The notes below the pieces were generated by a model. The model was not told where the DNA came from. It did no database searches and saw only the letters and a program-made list of their open reading frames with translations. From the NCBI GenBank assembly GCA_023935145.1, contig CM043698.1:140751001-140815000 (forward strand): a stretch of 64,000 nt of DNA, read 5' to 3'. Below, piece after piece: positions 33,303 through 44,495 of this stretch. This DNA is from Bretschneidera sinensis (taxonomy: Eukaryota > Streptophyta > Magnoliopsida > Brassicales > Akaniaceae). A program made the translations under genes and the position numbers. Each line of letters begins with the position of its first letter. The first letter of the stretch is position 1.

Positions 33303-34563
33303 TGTTGTGCCAATTATCTACCTAAATAAATATGCAAATAATCGCACTCGTTTTACTTGCAAGTGCACAAGGTCTGTGGTAGCATAGTGTGCAAGTGCGA
33401 GATCATTTCCACAGGGATTGGTGAATTTCTTTCTAGGACTAATTTCTTAAAGTTTGAAAAGAGAAATAATAGTTGATTATGAGTGAATAACAATAATTAG
33501 AATATAGGAATATAATATCCACCCTAATTATACTTTCCCACTAAGTAAAGTTTCAATGCTCTAGCCTTATCATGAATATCTAATGGTTGCCAACCTAAGG
33601 GCTTGGTCCACACCTTAGGCTATTGATCTCCTTATGCAACGAGTTAGGCATGGTGTATACTCTAACTCTTTTCTCTCTTAAGGGATTCAGCATGGGTGTA
33701 TACTGAGTTGTTCCTTAAGAGAGCATGAGGGCTGTGGAGATCGGCAACCACACAGGACCTAGGACTTGGTCTGCTCTCGGTTTCCCATGTTGATTAGGCT
33801 GGGAATCTAGTGTGGATATCCCTTGTTACTAATGTCAAACCCAGGACTCGGTCATCCAAATTGATCCGACTAACCTATCCATACCACATGCATATGTTGA
33901 TCAGGCACACACATACAAGGAATTTAAATACAAACAGGTATTAATCAAGTTAAACATTTAGACAAGGTTATAGCAAATATAGTCAATGAATAGATATGTG
34001 GAAAAGAATAACTAGGGCTTCAATCGAGCCCTATAAGTGTTTAGTTACACATGCTAAGTAGAATAAACATGCTAAATATTATGAAAATTAAAATTGAAAA
34101 GTAAAACTGAAGAAGACTCGGGAGACGAGTCGTCAATTCCTCTCCTAAGCTCTCTACTTCGAGTCTAGAACAAAATATGATATATTATGTGTTTTTACAA
34201 TGCTATTTATAGGGTCCCGAAACCCTAATTCCTATTTGGAGTCGGAGGAGTTCTTTCCAATTCTGGCTTCTACCACCTCTGGAGTAATTGCGCTCGAGTG
34301 TATACGGGTTGCGCTCGAACGCAGGTGTGCGCTCGAGCTTTCTTCAAGTGCACTCGATCTCAATGAGGTGCACTCGAGCCCACCTTGCTGGTGGCAGAAC
34401 TTCATTTTTGCTCCTAAAAGCTCCAATTTATTATCTTTTTGTCCAAGTCCTAAAAAAAACACATGAAATACGAAAATGAAGTAAAATCCATATAATTAGC
34501 TAGGTAAAGAGTCTAACAAGTGTAAATTAGGGGGCTTAAATATGACTATTTTAGCACCTATCA
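33303..34563 (-). repeat. E5 5' LTR
   Basis: 1261 bp, TGATAGGTGC (34563) to GGCACAACA (33303). Word block 34289-34382; TATA box CCCTATAAATAGC (34214-34202). Confidence 0.9.
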
Positions 34564-35332
34564 GGATATCTCTTGTTACTAATGTCGAACCTAGGACTCG
34601 GTCATCCAAATTAATTCGACTAACCTATCCATTCCACATGCATACGTTGATCAGGCACATACATATGAGGAATGTAAATATAAACAGGTATTAATCAAGT
34701 TAAATACTCTAACAAGGCTATAGCAAAGATAGTCAATGAATAAATGTGTGGTAAAGCATAACTAGGGCTTCAATCGAGCCCTATAGGAGTTTAGTTACAC
34801 ATGCTAAGTAAATTAAACATGCTAAACACAAAAAACAGAAAATTAAAACCGAAGAAACTCAAGAGACAAGTCATCAATTCTTCATATTTACATTTCTACT
34901 TCGAGTTTAGAACAAAAGAAGTCTGTTATGTGTTTTTACAGGGCAATTTATAGGGTCTTCATGGTGTCACAAAACCCTAATTCCGTTTTGGAGTCAGAAG
35001 ATATCTTTCTAATTCTGGCTCTGCCACCGATGGAGTAATTGTGCTCGAGCGTATGCGGGATGCACTCGATCGCATATGTGCGCTCGAGCCTACTTCAAAT
35101 GCGCTCGTATGCTTGTGCGCTCGATCTCAAGGGGGTGTGCTCGAGCGCACCTTGTTGGAGGACATAACTTCACTTTTTCCTTCTAAAAGCTTAATTTTGT
35201 TATTTTTTTGTCCAAGACCTGTGAAAAACACACAAAACACAAAAGTGAAGTATAATCTACTAAAATAGATAAGTAAAGAGTCTAACAAGCGTAAATTAAG
35301 GGGCTTAAATATGACTATTTAAGCACTTATCA
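34564..35332 (-). repeat. E7 3' LTR, proximal part
   Basis: Starts TGATAAGTGC at 35332. Word block 35040-35152; TATA-like CCCTATAAATTG (34955-34944). Continues at 21758. Confidence 0.85.
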
Positions 35333-36640
35333 CACCCCCAAACTTACATATTGCTAGTCCCTTAGCAATACAAAACTAAAAACTATGTTGAAACAAAATT
35401 TTTAAAGATAAATTCATTTTCATGGTACTCAAAATTTTAGGTTGTGCATAAAACCATGATAACCGTTCATGAGTAAGCTTATAATAAAAACACATTTTGG
35501 ATTGCGAAAGGACTTCCAAAAGTTTTATGTTAACCACCTAAGGTTGGCTTAAGGCATCACAAGTTTGATTTGTGTGTGATGGATTAGCACATATGAGACG
35601 AGGTTTTAACATAATTTTAGTGGATAGTATTTCGGTGCCCAAACTTTTATCAAAGAGAACAAAATGGCATAATACTTTCTTCTTTTTCTTTTCCTTTTAT
35701 CATGCAATCTTTGCCATGTTGAGTTCCATCTAGCTTTCTATTTGACCCTTGTAACGAGCATTTGGCCAATGACTCCCAAACCAGATGGTTTTAGGGCATT
35801 AAGTGTAAAGACACCCCTAAGGACTTTCTAACTCGAGTAAAAAAGGCTACGGACTTAACAGGTTTTTAATGCTTCTTAATGAAACTCCCACCTTTTGACG
35901 TGAACACTCAATGCTTATTGAGGTAAGAGGCCCAGTTACTCAGTGGAAAGTTGATTTTTGGAAGCTTTTTTATTTTCTTTTCGCATGATGAACATATTTT
36001 TTTCTTTATTTTTCTTATGCCAAAGGGTTCTTTTCAACAAGTTATCCAACTACAGTTTAGGTAATGGAAACATATGCAAAATAATTATGTCATACCTCAC
36101 ACAAATGCGTGCTAAATATGCTTGTGCAAATTTAAATCAAACTCGTGAATTCTTAGGTGCCTTGGGGTAGTTAACTCAACTTTGTAAAATTCCTAATACA
36201 AGACTATGTGTTTTAGTTTGTAAGCTTACTAATGAAGTGTTATCAATTTTTAATTCAACTAAAATCTTTGTTTACCTATTGATTATGCATTTATCTTTTC
36301 TAAAAAAAAAAAATACTGGGACTTAGTGTGTGCATGTGATCCAAGTGCGTGTGTGATAGTATCTAGTATCTCCCACTACCCCCAAACTTAAAATACACAT
36401 TGTCCCCAATGTGTGTGGTATGGAAATATCTGACCTGGGAGATGGAGAACTAGGTTGCTTGCTTGCTTGTACACGCCCTCAAACTTGAACTGGATGCACG
36501 CACTAAGTACCTGACAAAGGAAAACAAACATTGTTCCGAAAAACAAAATAATAGATGTGAAAATAGGACTATAAAAAGAAAAGTACTAAAATAAAAAGGA
36601 TATGTCTAGGGTGCCTCCCATAAGCGCTAAATTTAACGTC
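35333..36640 (-). other. E7 3' non-coding region
   Basis: No gene. Holds the conserved TTAGCGCTTATGGGAGGCACC block (36633-36609), hairpin plus purine module (36414-36376), one CTGAGTAACTGGGCCTC repeat (35947-35884), terminal hairpin (35369-35350) and polypurine tract before the LTR. Confidence 0.75.
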
Positions 36641-36783
36641 TTCAGCCAGACAGGTAGTTCCTCTCACTGCGGATCATCAATGGGTGCAGTCGAGAAGGTA
36701 TCTGGCGCAGAAGATAGGCGGTCAAGGATGGATTGTAGCATGGCCTCTTGTCATGTGAACTGTGCCTCTAACCCATTAATCCA

Positions 36784-37791
36784 CTAATGGATTAGACGGG
36801 CTACCTTACGATCCTCCCGGTGAATGTCAGACAGCTCACAGCGGAAGGAGGATAGCTCATCTAGGAGGTGCTGATACTCCATGGATCCCATGTCTGTCTG
36901 ATCTTCCTTCCATGAAGGGATCACCGGTGGATGCTCGGCCTCCATCGAATCATCTGCAATAGGCTCGATGGTCGGTATCTGTGCCCGGGGTCCTCGAGGC
37001 ATATACGACTGGCTGAGGCTCCACTGTGCTCGCCCAAAGAAGGGATGGTTAGTAACCGGGCCATCTATAGAGGATCTTCTAATCCTCTTCTTCTTGAAGA
37101 TATGACTGAGCAAGAAGGAAGAAGGAAGACCCCAAGCATTAGCTGTGGTCGTCTGTCGGTTATGCACCTCATCCCAAAACTTGTGTATCTGACTCCATAT
37201 GACTGCTAGGATGGAGTACCAATGACCTCGGTGAAAAGTGTGCATAAACTGATCCCATCTCTATGTCTTGTGCCCCAAAGGGCACACATTATGCTGTAGG
37301 ACTGAATTGACGAACCATAGAAGAGGAGGCAGCCTCGACTGGCTTCCTGCATTGTTGTGGCGATCAGCGTACTGTCCTGCACACATATCCTCAATGATAT
37401 GTGGGAGAAGGAATGAGTCAGGCTGCTCCTCTATGTGGCTATCCTCTAGTGGGGACTCATCGCAGCAGTGCAAAGAGCTATCTATGTCAGCCGTGGTCAG
37501 CTCTATAAACCTGCCTTGGACTGAGGAAGATAAAAGCTCTGGTCTGGTGCAGTTGTAAGTCAGGTTCTCGTAGAAATTAACCACAAATTGTGTGTAGGTC
37601 ATCGAGCAGACCGGCTTGAATAGCCACTTGAGACCCCGGTTCATGAATTCTTGGACTGCCTATCTTGTGGCTTCCAAATTCTTGAAGTCCTCTTCTACAT
37701 TAAATGTTGTCTTGAACAGTATTTCACACTATTTGAAACTGGGCCGGGATGAATGATGGCGACTGCTAGAGGCACGGGATGTGGAAGTCAT
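36784..37791 (-). pseudogene. E7 ORF3 (putative plant transposon protein), three stops
   Basis: A single frame of 336 codons from ATG 37791 to TAA/TAG at 36784, interrupted only by three in-frame stops (near 37729, 37665 and 37263), at least one of which replaces a tryptophan conserved in E1 (QWAVQ). Visible motifs: FMNRGLKWLFKPVC, FVVNFYENLTYNC, SSSVQGRFIEL, LPPLLWFVNSVLQHNV and, near the end, SHIFKKKRIRR. The succession of FYxNL, VxGxxI and WFVNS resembles the 'putative plant transposon protein' domain (Pfam Transposase_32 type) seen after pol in Athila-like elements; I infer this from memory of the pattern. No membrane segment is visible. Function unknown. Surviving frame over 1 kb argues it was coding until recently. 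Confidence 0.75.
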
Positions 37792-37828
37792 GTTTCAGAA
37801 TCTGGATCTGTGTTTGCTATCAAAATTA

Positions 37829-37906
37829 TGCTTGATCGCAAATATTGTGCGCTCGATTGCACTGTGGATAGTGCACTCGATCGTTAGTGCCTAGCGCTCA
37901 ATCATA
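37829..37906 (-). repeat. Word block in E7 ORF3 leader
   Basis: Four TCGA-core words (for example GTGCAATCGAGCGCAC) between the acceptor and the ORF3 start. Confidence 0.65.
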
Positions 37907-37987
37907 ATCGGTTAGACACTTTATCAAACACTTGATGTGCACCAAAACAAGAAGCTGTAGGATTTATACTCCTGTGCTCCAAACCTC

Positions 37988-38101
37988 CTGCAAACGTAAA
38001 ACAATCTAATCAACATACATGAATGACAAATATAGAATGTACATATGAGCTGAAGATCTAAAATCGTGTGATTGCTTTAAGAAACAAAAACATGTATGTA
38101 C
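37988..38101 (-). other. Predicted intron upstream of E7 ORF3
   Basis: Donor CACAAG/GTACAT (38101) and acceptor TTACGTTTGCAG/GAGG (37988), 114 bases. Exon edges match E1 (CACAAG and GAGGTT) better than the intron body does. Confidence 0.6.
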
Positions 38102-38140
38102 CTTGTGCTTTTAGAAGAGGGGTGTGTGTAGGGTAGACCG

Positions 38141-39703
38141 AAATTATTAGATGTTTTAAGAGAGCATAAGGAAGCTATCGACTAGACTATTGAGGATATC
38201 AAGAGAATCAACCCCTCAGTGGTGATGCACAAGATACATTTGGAAGAGAATATTAAACCATCGAAGGAGCCACAAAGAAGGCTCAACCCAGCTATGCAAG
38301 AGGTTGTGAGGGCAGAAGTAATTAAGCTGTTAGATGCAGGGATCATTTATCCCGTCTCTGATAGCAAATGGGTGAGCACGATTCATGTCGTGCTCAAGTG
38401 AGCTGGATTAACGATAGTGAAGAATAAGGACGACGAGTTGGTGCCAACTTATGTTCAATCAGGGTGGAGAGTGTGTATAGACTACCGTAAACTGAACACT
38501 GCCACAAGGAAGGATCATTTTCCACTCCCATTTATTGATCAGATGGTGTAGTTTTTGGCTAGGTATGAGTATTATTGGTTTTTGGATGGTTATTCTGGAT
38601 ATAATCAGGTCCCCGTGGATCCCGAAGATCAAGAGAAGATGATGTTTACCTGTCCTTTTGGGACATTCGCCTACTGTCGCATGCCCTTTGGGTTATGTAA
38701 TGCACCTGCTACTTTTCAGCGGTGCATGGTCAGCATATTCTATGACATAGTAGAGTGGTTCTTAGAGATTTTCATGGACGAATTCTCCGTCTTCGGTTCA
38801 ATATTTGAGGAGTGCCTGCACCGTCTCACTTTGGTTTTAGTGCGGTGCAAGGAGAAGAACTTGGTGCTTAATTGGGAGAAGTGCCATTTTATAGTTAAGC
38901 AAGGTATTGTATTGGGGCATGTCGTATCTCATTAGGGGATTGAGGTCGACAAAGAGAAGGTGGACCTGATTTCCAATCTTCCACCCCCACGTACAGTGAA
39001 GGAGGTTCGATCTTTTCTGGGCCATGCAGGCTTCTATAGGTGATTCATCCAGAATTTCAGCAAAATCGCCAGGCCCTTGTGCGAGTTATTACTGAAGGAT
39101 GCCCCATTTGTATATAATGAAGACTGTAAGAAAGCATTTGAGGATTTGAAAAAGATTCTGACGTCCACACCCATTATTCAGCCACCCAACTGGGGTGTGC
39201 TTTTTGAGATTATATGTGACGCATCAGACTATACTGTTGGAGTCGTTTTGGGGCAGTGTGTTGATAAACTTCCCCATGTTATCTATTATGCAAGTCGAAC
39301 TCTAAACGATGCATAACTCAATTACTCTACTACTGAGAAGGAGTTGCTAGCAGTTGTTTTTGCATTAGACAAGTTCAGATCCTACTCGTTAGGATCTAAA
39401 GTCATTATCTACTCGGACCATGCAGCATTGAAGTATATTTTCTCTAAAAAAGATGCTAAATCTCTTCTTATCCGATGGATCTTGCTACTTCAAGAGTTCA
39501 ACATAGAGATTCGGGATAAGAAAGGTTCCGAAAATGTGGTGGCAGACCATTTGTCTAGATTAATTATGGATTTCACTAAGGCTGCCACTCCCATTTCTGA
39601 GACCTTTCCTGATGAGCAATTGATGCACATTACTCACAATCCTGCTCCATGGTTTGCTGATATAGTGAACTATCTTGTCACTGGTCAAATGCCTTTGCAT
39701 TAG
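38141..39703 (+). pseudogene. E8 reverse transcriptase and RNase H, many stops
   Basis: Starts abruptly in the protease-RT linker (KLLDVLREHKEAID) at the fusion with E7. One frame runs through linker (DIKRINPSVVMHKIHLEE), RT ([29 protein letters not shown]) and RNase H (CDASDY, EKELLAV, SDHAAL, ADHLSRL). The RT active site reads FMDE where E1 has FMDD, so a catalytic aspartate is lost. At least seven stops interrupt it; most sit where CAA, CAG, CGA or TGG would fit. It resembles E1 closely in order and spacing. Confidence 0.9.
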
Positions 39704-40941
39704 GGGCGACAAGATAAATCAAAGTTTTTGGCTATGGTAAAACATTTTTTCTGGGATGATCCTTATTTGTTCAAGTATTGTCCTGATCAGATCATCAGAA
39801 GGCGTATTCCTGAGCATGACCAATCTAATGTCATCGCCTTTTGTCATGATCATGCTTGTGGAGGCCATTTCAGTGCTAAAAAGACCGCTGCAAAGATTTT
39901 GCAGTGTGGATTCTATTGGCCTACCCTGTTCCGAGACTCTCACACCTACTGTGTATCTTGTGAGTGTTGCCAAAAGCTAGGGAGTCTTTCTAGGAGGAAT
40001 ATGATGCCCCTCAACTCTATCCTGATTGTTGAGATTTTTGACATGTGGGATATTGATTTTATGGGACCGTTCCCAAACTCCTTTGACTAGCTGTACATTC
40101 TGGTTGCTGTGGACTATCTGTCCAAATGAGTAGAGGCCGTTGCATGCAAGACCAATGACCACAGAGTCGTGGTCCAGTTTTTGAAGGACACTATCTTTGC
40201 TCATTTTGGTACGCCTCGAGCAATCATAAGTGATGGAGGTAAGCACTTTTACAACCGAATTTTTGAGCAGTTGATGAAGAAGTATTTCATCACACACAAG
40301 GTTGCCACCCCATATAACCCTCAGACGAGTGGCCAAGTGAAAATTTCCAATTGCAAGATCAAGAAAATTTTGGAGAAGATTGTGAACCCTAGTAGAAATG
40401 ATTGGTATCTACGATTGACTGATGCACTATGGGTATATTGGACAGCATTCAAAATGCCAATTGGCATGTCTCCCTATCGTATTGTGTACGGAAAAGCTTG
40501 TCACCTTTCGGTTGAGTTAGAGTATAGAGCCTATTGGGCTATCAAGCAGCTGAACTTCAATCTTTCAAAGTAGGCTCACAAAGGAAGCTCCAACTCAGTG
40601 AATTAGAGGAGCTGCGGAATGATGTATATGAGTGTGCACGGTCATACAAGGCACAAATGAAGAAGACTCATGACCAAAACATTTTGAGATGAGCTTTTGA
40701 GCCAGGCCAAAAAGTTCTTCTTTACAACTCATGCCTGCATCTTTTTCCAGGCAAGCTCAAATCTCGATGAACAGGCTCATTTATTATTCGGACGGTTTTT
40801 CCTCATGGGACCATCGAGATTAAGGATCCAAAGAATGGTAACACTTTCAAGGTAAATGGACAGAGGCTAAAACCATTCTTGGAGTTGAGGAGTCTGGACA
40901 TTGAGACGATATTATTGGAGGATCTTATTTACTCAGATTGA
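39704..40941 (+). pseudogene. E8 integrase, broken
   Basis: Continues the frame: HHCC (CHDHACGGHF, CVSCECC), core D in DIDFMGPF (about 40050), D in IISDGGKHF (about 40225) and the [10 protein letters not shown] segment, where the catalytic glutamate of E1 (GQVEIS) is lysine. A frameshift near 40570 leads to KLQLSELEELRND and then LKSR-TGSFIIRTVFPHG (GPY module, tryptophan replaced by stop). Ends at TGA 40939-40941. Several further stops. Confidence 0.88.
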
Positions 40942-42341
40942 ATATCGTCTACTATGGAGAGTCTGGTTGAAGACTTTGAACTTAGCACTCATGGGAGGCA
41001 CCCTACAGCATATCATTTCTGTATATTTATTATTTTTTTCATATTTATGATTACTGTTTGTTTCCAGTATTTTTTTATTTTCTAGTTTTTATTTTTCAGG
41101 GACAACGCGTACTTTAGTTCAAGTTTGGGGGTATGCTATGAGCCATACTAGTCTAGATAATTCTCCATATCCCAGGTCAGCTCTTTCCATAATTATTCAC
41201 ACATTGGGGTCAATGTGTAATTTAAGTTTGGGGGTATAGGAGACACATTTCACACACTTTGTCATAATTTATTTTTTTTTAGTGAAAATAAATGCACGTT
41301 CATGTTCGTCTGAAAATTTTGGTTGATCTGAAAAATTGTGATGAGATTTCATTGGTGAGTTTAAAACTTTGAACACATGATCTAATGATAGAATTTAAAC
41401 TACAGTTACTTACTTTAGGCATTCGAGAATTCACATGTTTGATCTAATCTAACACATGCATATTAGCACATATTTGTGTGAGGTATGACATGTGATGTTA
41501 ATGTGTATGTTTCTTATCTTAACTGAAATGGGATGACTTGTGGGATTAACACTTGGGCATAGAAAAGCATAAAAAAAAACAAATAATACTACTAATATTT
41601 ATAACGATCATCATCAATAAAACTTTCCACTGAGTAACTGGACCTCTTGCCTCAGTAAGCAGTGAGTATTCACGTCAAAATGTGGGAATTTTATTCATAA
41701 TGATCATTGCCAAAATTTTCACTGAGTAATTGGACCTCTTGCCTCAGTAAGTAGTGAGTGTTCACGTCAAAAGGTGGAAATTTTGTTTGGTAGCATTAAG
41801 GTTAGTTTAGTTTTGTAGCATTTTTTACTCGAGTTAGTAAGTCCTTAGGGGTGTCTTTACACCTAATGCCCTAAAACCATCTGGTTTGGGAGTCACTAAC
41901 TCAACACTTATTACATGGGTCAATTAGAAAGCTTAAGGGAACTAAACATAGCAGAGCCTTATAAAAAAAGAAAAAAGAAAATAAAACTATGCCATCGTTG
42001 TTCACTCTGATGAGAAATTCTATGAATCTTGAGATGTGGAAACATTGTACATTCAACTTATTTGGAAACCTCATCAGTATATGCTAATTTACTTTACACT
42101 GATTCAAGCTTGTGATGTCTTAGCATGCCTCTTGTAAGTAATTAGGTTTTAAATTCTTATTCATTATGAAGATGGCTTAGATTTTTTAAGCTTGCTCATG
42201 AATGAATTTCATGATTTTGAGTGCTCCTTAAATTTTTGGATACCATGAGTAATGAACTTATCTTTGTGTTCTTTTTTTTTCATTTAGTTTTTTTTATTTT
42301 GTTTTGCTAAGGGACTAGCAAAATATAAGTTTAGGGGTATT
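40942..42341 (+). other. E8 3' non-coding region
   Basis: No gene and no ORF3: pol is followed directly by AACTTAGCACTCATGGGAGG (40979). Hairpin CACATTGGGGTCAATGTG (41200-41217) with AAGTTTGGGGGT (41224), a pair of CTGAGTAACTGGACCTC repeats (41626-41784), terminal hairpin TTTTGCTAAGGGACTAGCAA (42302) and AAGTTTAGGGGT before the LTR. Confidence 0.78.
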
Positions 42342-43568
42342 TGATGAGTCTTAAATATTGCATATTTAAGCCCTTAAATTATATTTGTTAAGCTCTCAGT
42401 TTGTATTATTTCACTTTATTTTATGTCTTTTCTGTGTTTTGTGTATTTGTATAGGTTTGTGGAGAAAATGAAGCATTTTGGGAGATGTCAAGCTTCAAGA
42501 CCAAAAGCTGAGGATGTCTAGTGCGATTGAGTGCACGAGACATGCGATCGAGCGCACCTGTGCTCGAGCGCACTTGCCTACGAACGAGCGCATGGTCAAC
42601 ATCCCACATCGAAATCTTTGCAGTGCAGTGCACCTGCGATCGAGCGCATCAGACATGCGATCGATCGCACCATTCTGTGATCGAGTGCACTCGGGCAGTA
42701 TCACACATCGAATCTGCAACCCATTATGCTCCGATACTCCCCCTATAAAAGCACCATCTCACTTTATCATTCAGTGTGCAATTCCTGGGCCATTTGGTGT
42801 AATCCGGTGGATATCTGCTAGCATTCTGGTGGATCCTGAAGGTTTTGCTACCACGAGGGGAAGTGTCGCCTAACAGCGAGTGAAATTTCTCCCATGTATA
42901 GTAATTTATTTCTTTTTATTTAGTTTTAAAGTTTAATGTTTAGCACTTGTATTGTGAACTTTAGTTTCATAATTATGAGAGGCTAAAATCTTCAACTAAG
43001 GTTGAAGGATGAAGTCTTTCCTTTGTTTAGCATTATATTTTCAGATTTGCGCATAACAATTCTGATGTTTTTAGTATAAATGTTAAGTTCAATTATTTGA
43101 GTAGATCTTATAATTGATTACTTTTAATTGTTAAATTGGATATTCCTTGTGTTTCATCTGATGGATACATCGAATTGTTTTCGATTAAATTGGATTTCCT
43201 TTGTGATTTGTTAAAAGCAGATACATTAGATGCTTTTGGTTTAATTGGGATATTCGTTGTTTTTTGTTTAAAGTTGGATTCATGAAATTTTTTGATTACT
43301 TTTATAAAGAACATGAGAATATATGTTTTACTTTGGTTGGGTGGATTCAGAAACCTTAGTCTTTTTATCATTTGCTTTAAACCAATTTAGTTTAAGTTTA
43401 TATTTCTTTGCACAATATAATACAAAATTCGAAACTAGGTTAAAATAGGGTTAGTTTAGATAAAGTTATATTTTCCCAACGCAATTCCCTGTGGATTCGA
43501 CTTCGCACTTGCATAACACTATATTGCAAACGACTCGTGCACTTGCGAGTAATTTAAAACTCACAACA
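42342..43568 (+). repeat. E8 3' LTR
   Basis: 1227 bp, TGATGAGTCTT to AACTCACAACA. Word block 42520-42692 with seven to eight words (for example ATGCGATCGATCGCAC); TATA box CCCTATAAAA at 42741-42750. Its 3' two thirds resemble the E9 LTR. Confidence 0.85.
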
Positions 43569-43761
43569 ATGATCTCTATAGGTTTTGCATTGAATGCTAG
43601 GATTATATAACTCACTTGAAGTATCATGTTGTGTATTCTCATTATTTTAGTTAAATGACTTGAGTAAAAAGTTTAAGTATGTGCCTGTTGTTACACGCCC
43701 TAGTCGCCACTGTCTCTGGAGAAAAATCCAAATTCTTATTTCAAAAAAAATAAAAATAACA

Positions 43762-43819
<58 letters not shown>

Positions 43820-44495
43820 AACATGTAAAAAAGGGATTTGGTTAGACAAGAAAGAAGACTTGAGATATTTCAAGGGTATTGAAGTCGTTCTTATAAACAG
43901 TTGAAAAGAAAGAGCTTTGGTGTAAATTAGGTTCGACCAACCACACCCATCTATGCAGAGGTTCATACTTAATATGTTTTGTTTGAGGTGTTTGACTAGG
44001 ATATGATATAGACGATGTGATAGCTTTGCAATCCTAACATTTGATTCCTTTCATGAGATATATTGTGCGAACATATGAGCGTTCTTTGATGATATCCATA
44101 TTCATATGCGAATTTATATTTGAAATTTCTTGTTTACATAACTTCTAATCGCATATGCTTGATAAGTGTTTGTAATCTAGGTTCGGTGTGCTTAATTAGT
44201 GAATCTTGTGAGGCCTAGAGTCGAAGCGAATCCGGATTCTTGAAGTTAGGTTTGGAGGTAATTGACATGAGGTGTTTTGAGCATTGGAATATGAATGTGC
44301 GATGTGTACTTGATTTGACCAATGAATTGTGAAGTGTTGAGGCTGTGAACATAATTGTGCATAAGATATTTAGATATGAGTCATAATAAGAATTAAGGCA
44401 TGAGGGTTTTATCGATTTGAGTTTTTAGGTTTGTTTTGTTTAGGTTTCTTTTTAGTTTTGCTTGAGGACTAGCAAAATCTAGGTTTGGGGTTATT
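43569..44495 (+). other. Unassigned flank and E10 3' non-coding region
   Basis: No gene. Contains a TA microsatellite (43764-43815), AT-rich sequence, and near its end the hairpin TTTTGCTTGAGGACTAGCAA (44456) with polypurine TAGGTTTGGGG before the E10 LTR. Confidence 0.6.
43764..43815. repeat. (TA)n microsatellite
   Basis: About 26 uninterrupted TA dinucleotides. Confidence 0.95.

Larger units (their letters stand above)
21759..34563 (-). mobile_element. E5: deletion-derived Ty3/gypsy element (contains E6)
   Basis: Minus-strand element with 5' LTR 33303-34563, internal region 30609-33302 and a 3' LTR split into 29967-30608 and 21759-22346 by E6. Without E6 it is about 5.2 kb. The target duplication GGATA is perfect. 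The coding region is a gag tail joined to a protease linker; RT and integrase are missing. Confidence 0.88.

Noticed and set aside
36784..37791. ORF3 as a retroviral-like envelope gene
   Set aside because: Position fits, but there is no signal peptide, membrane anchor or cysteine pattern.
42520..42692. Repeated palindromes with spacers that look like a CRISPR array
   Set aside because: Repeats are degenerate and spacing irregular, and the surroundings are plant LTR retrotransposons; no cas genes.
43660..43966. Frames crossing the TA microsatellite
   Set aside because: Mostly repeated Tyr-Ile from the microsatellite.
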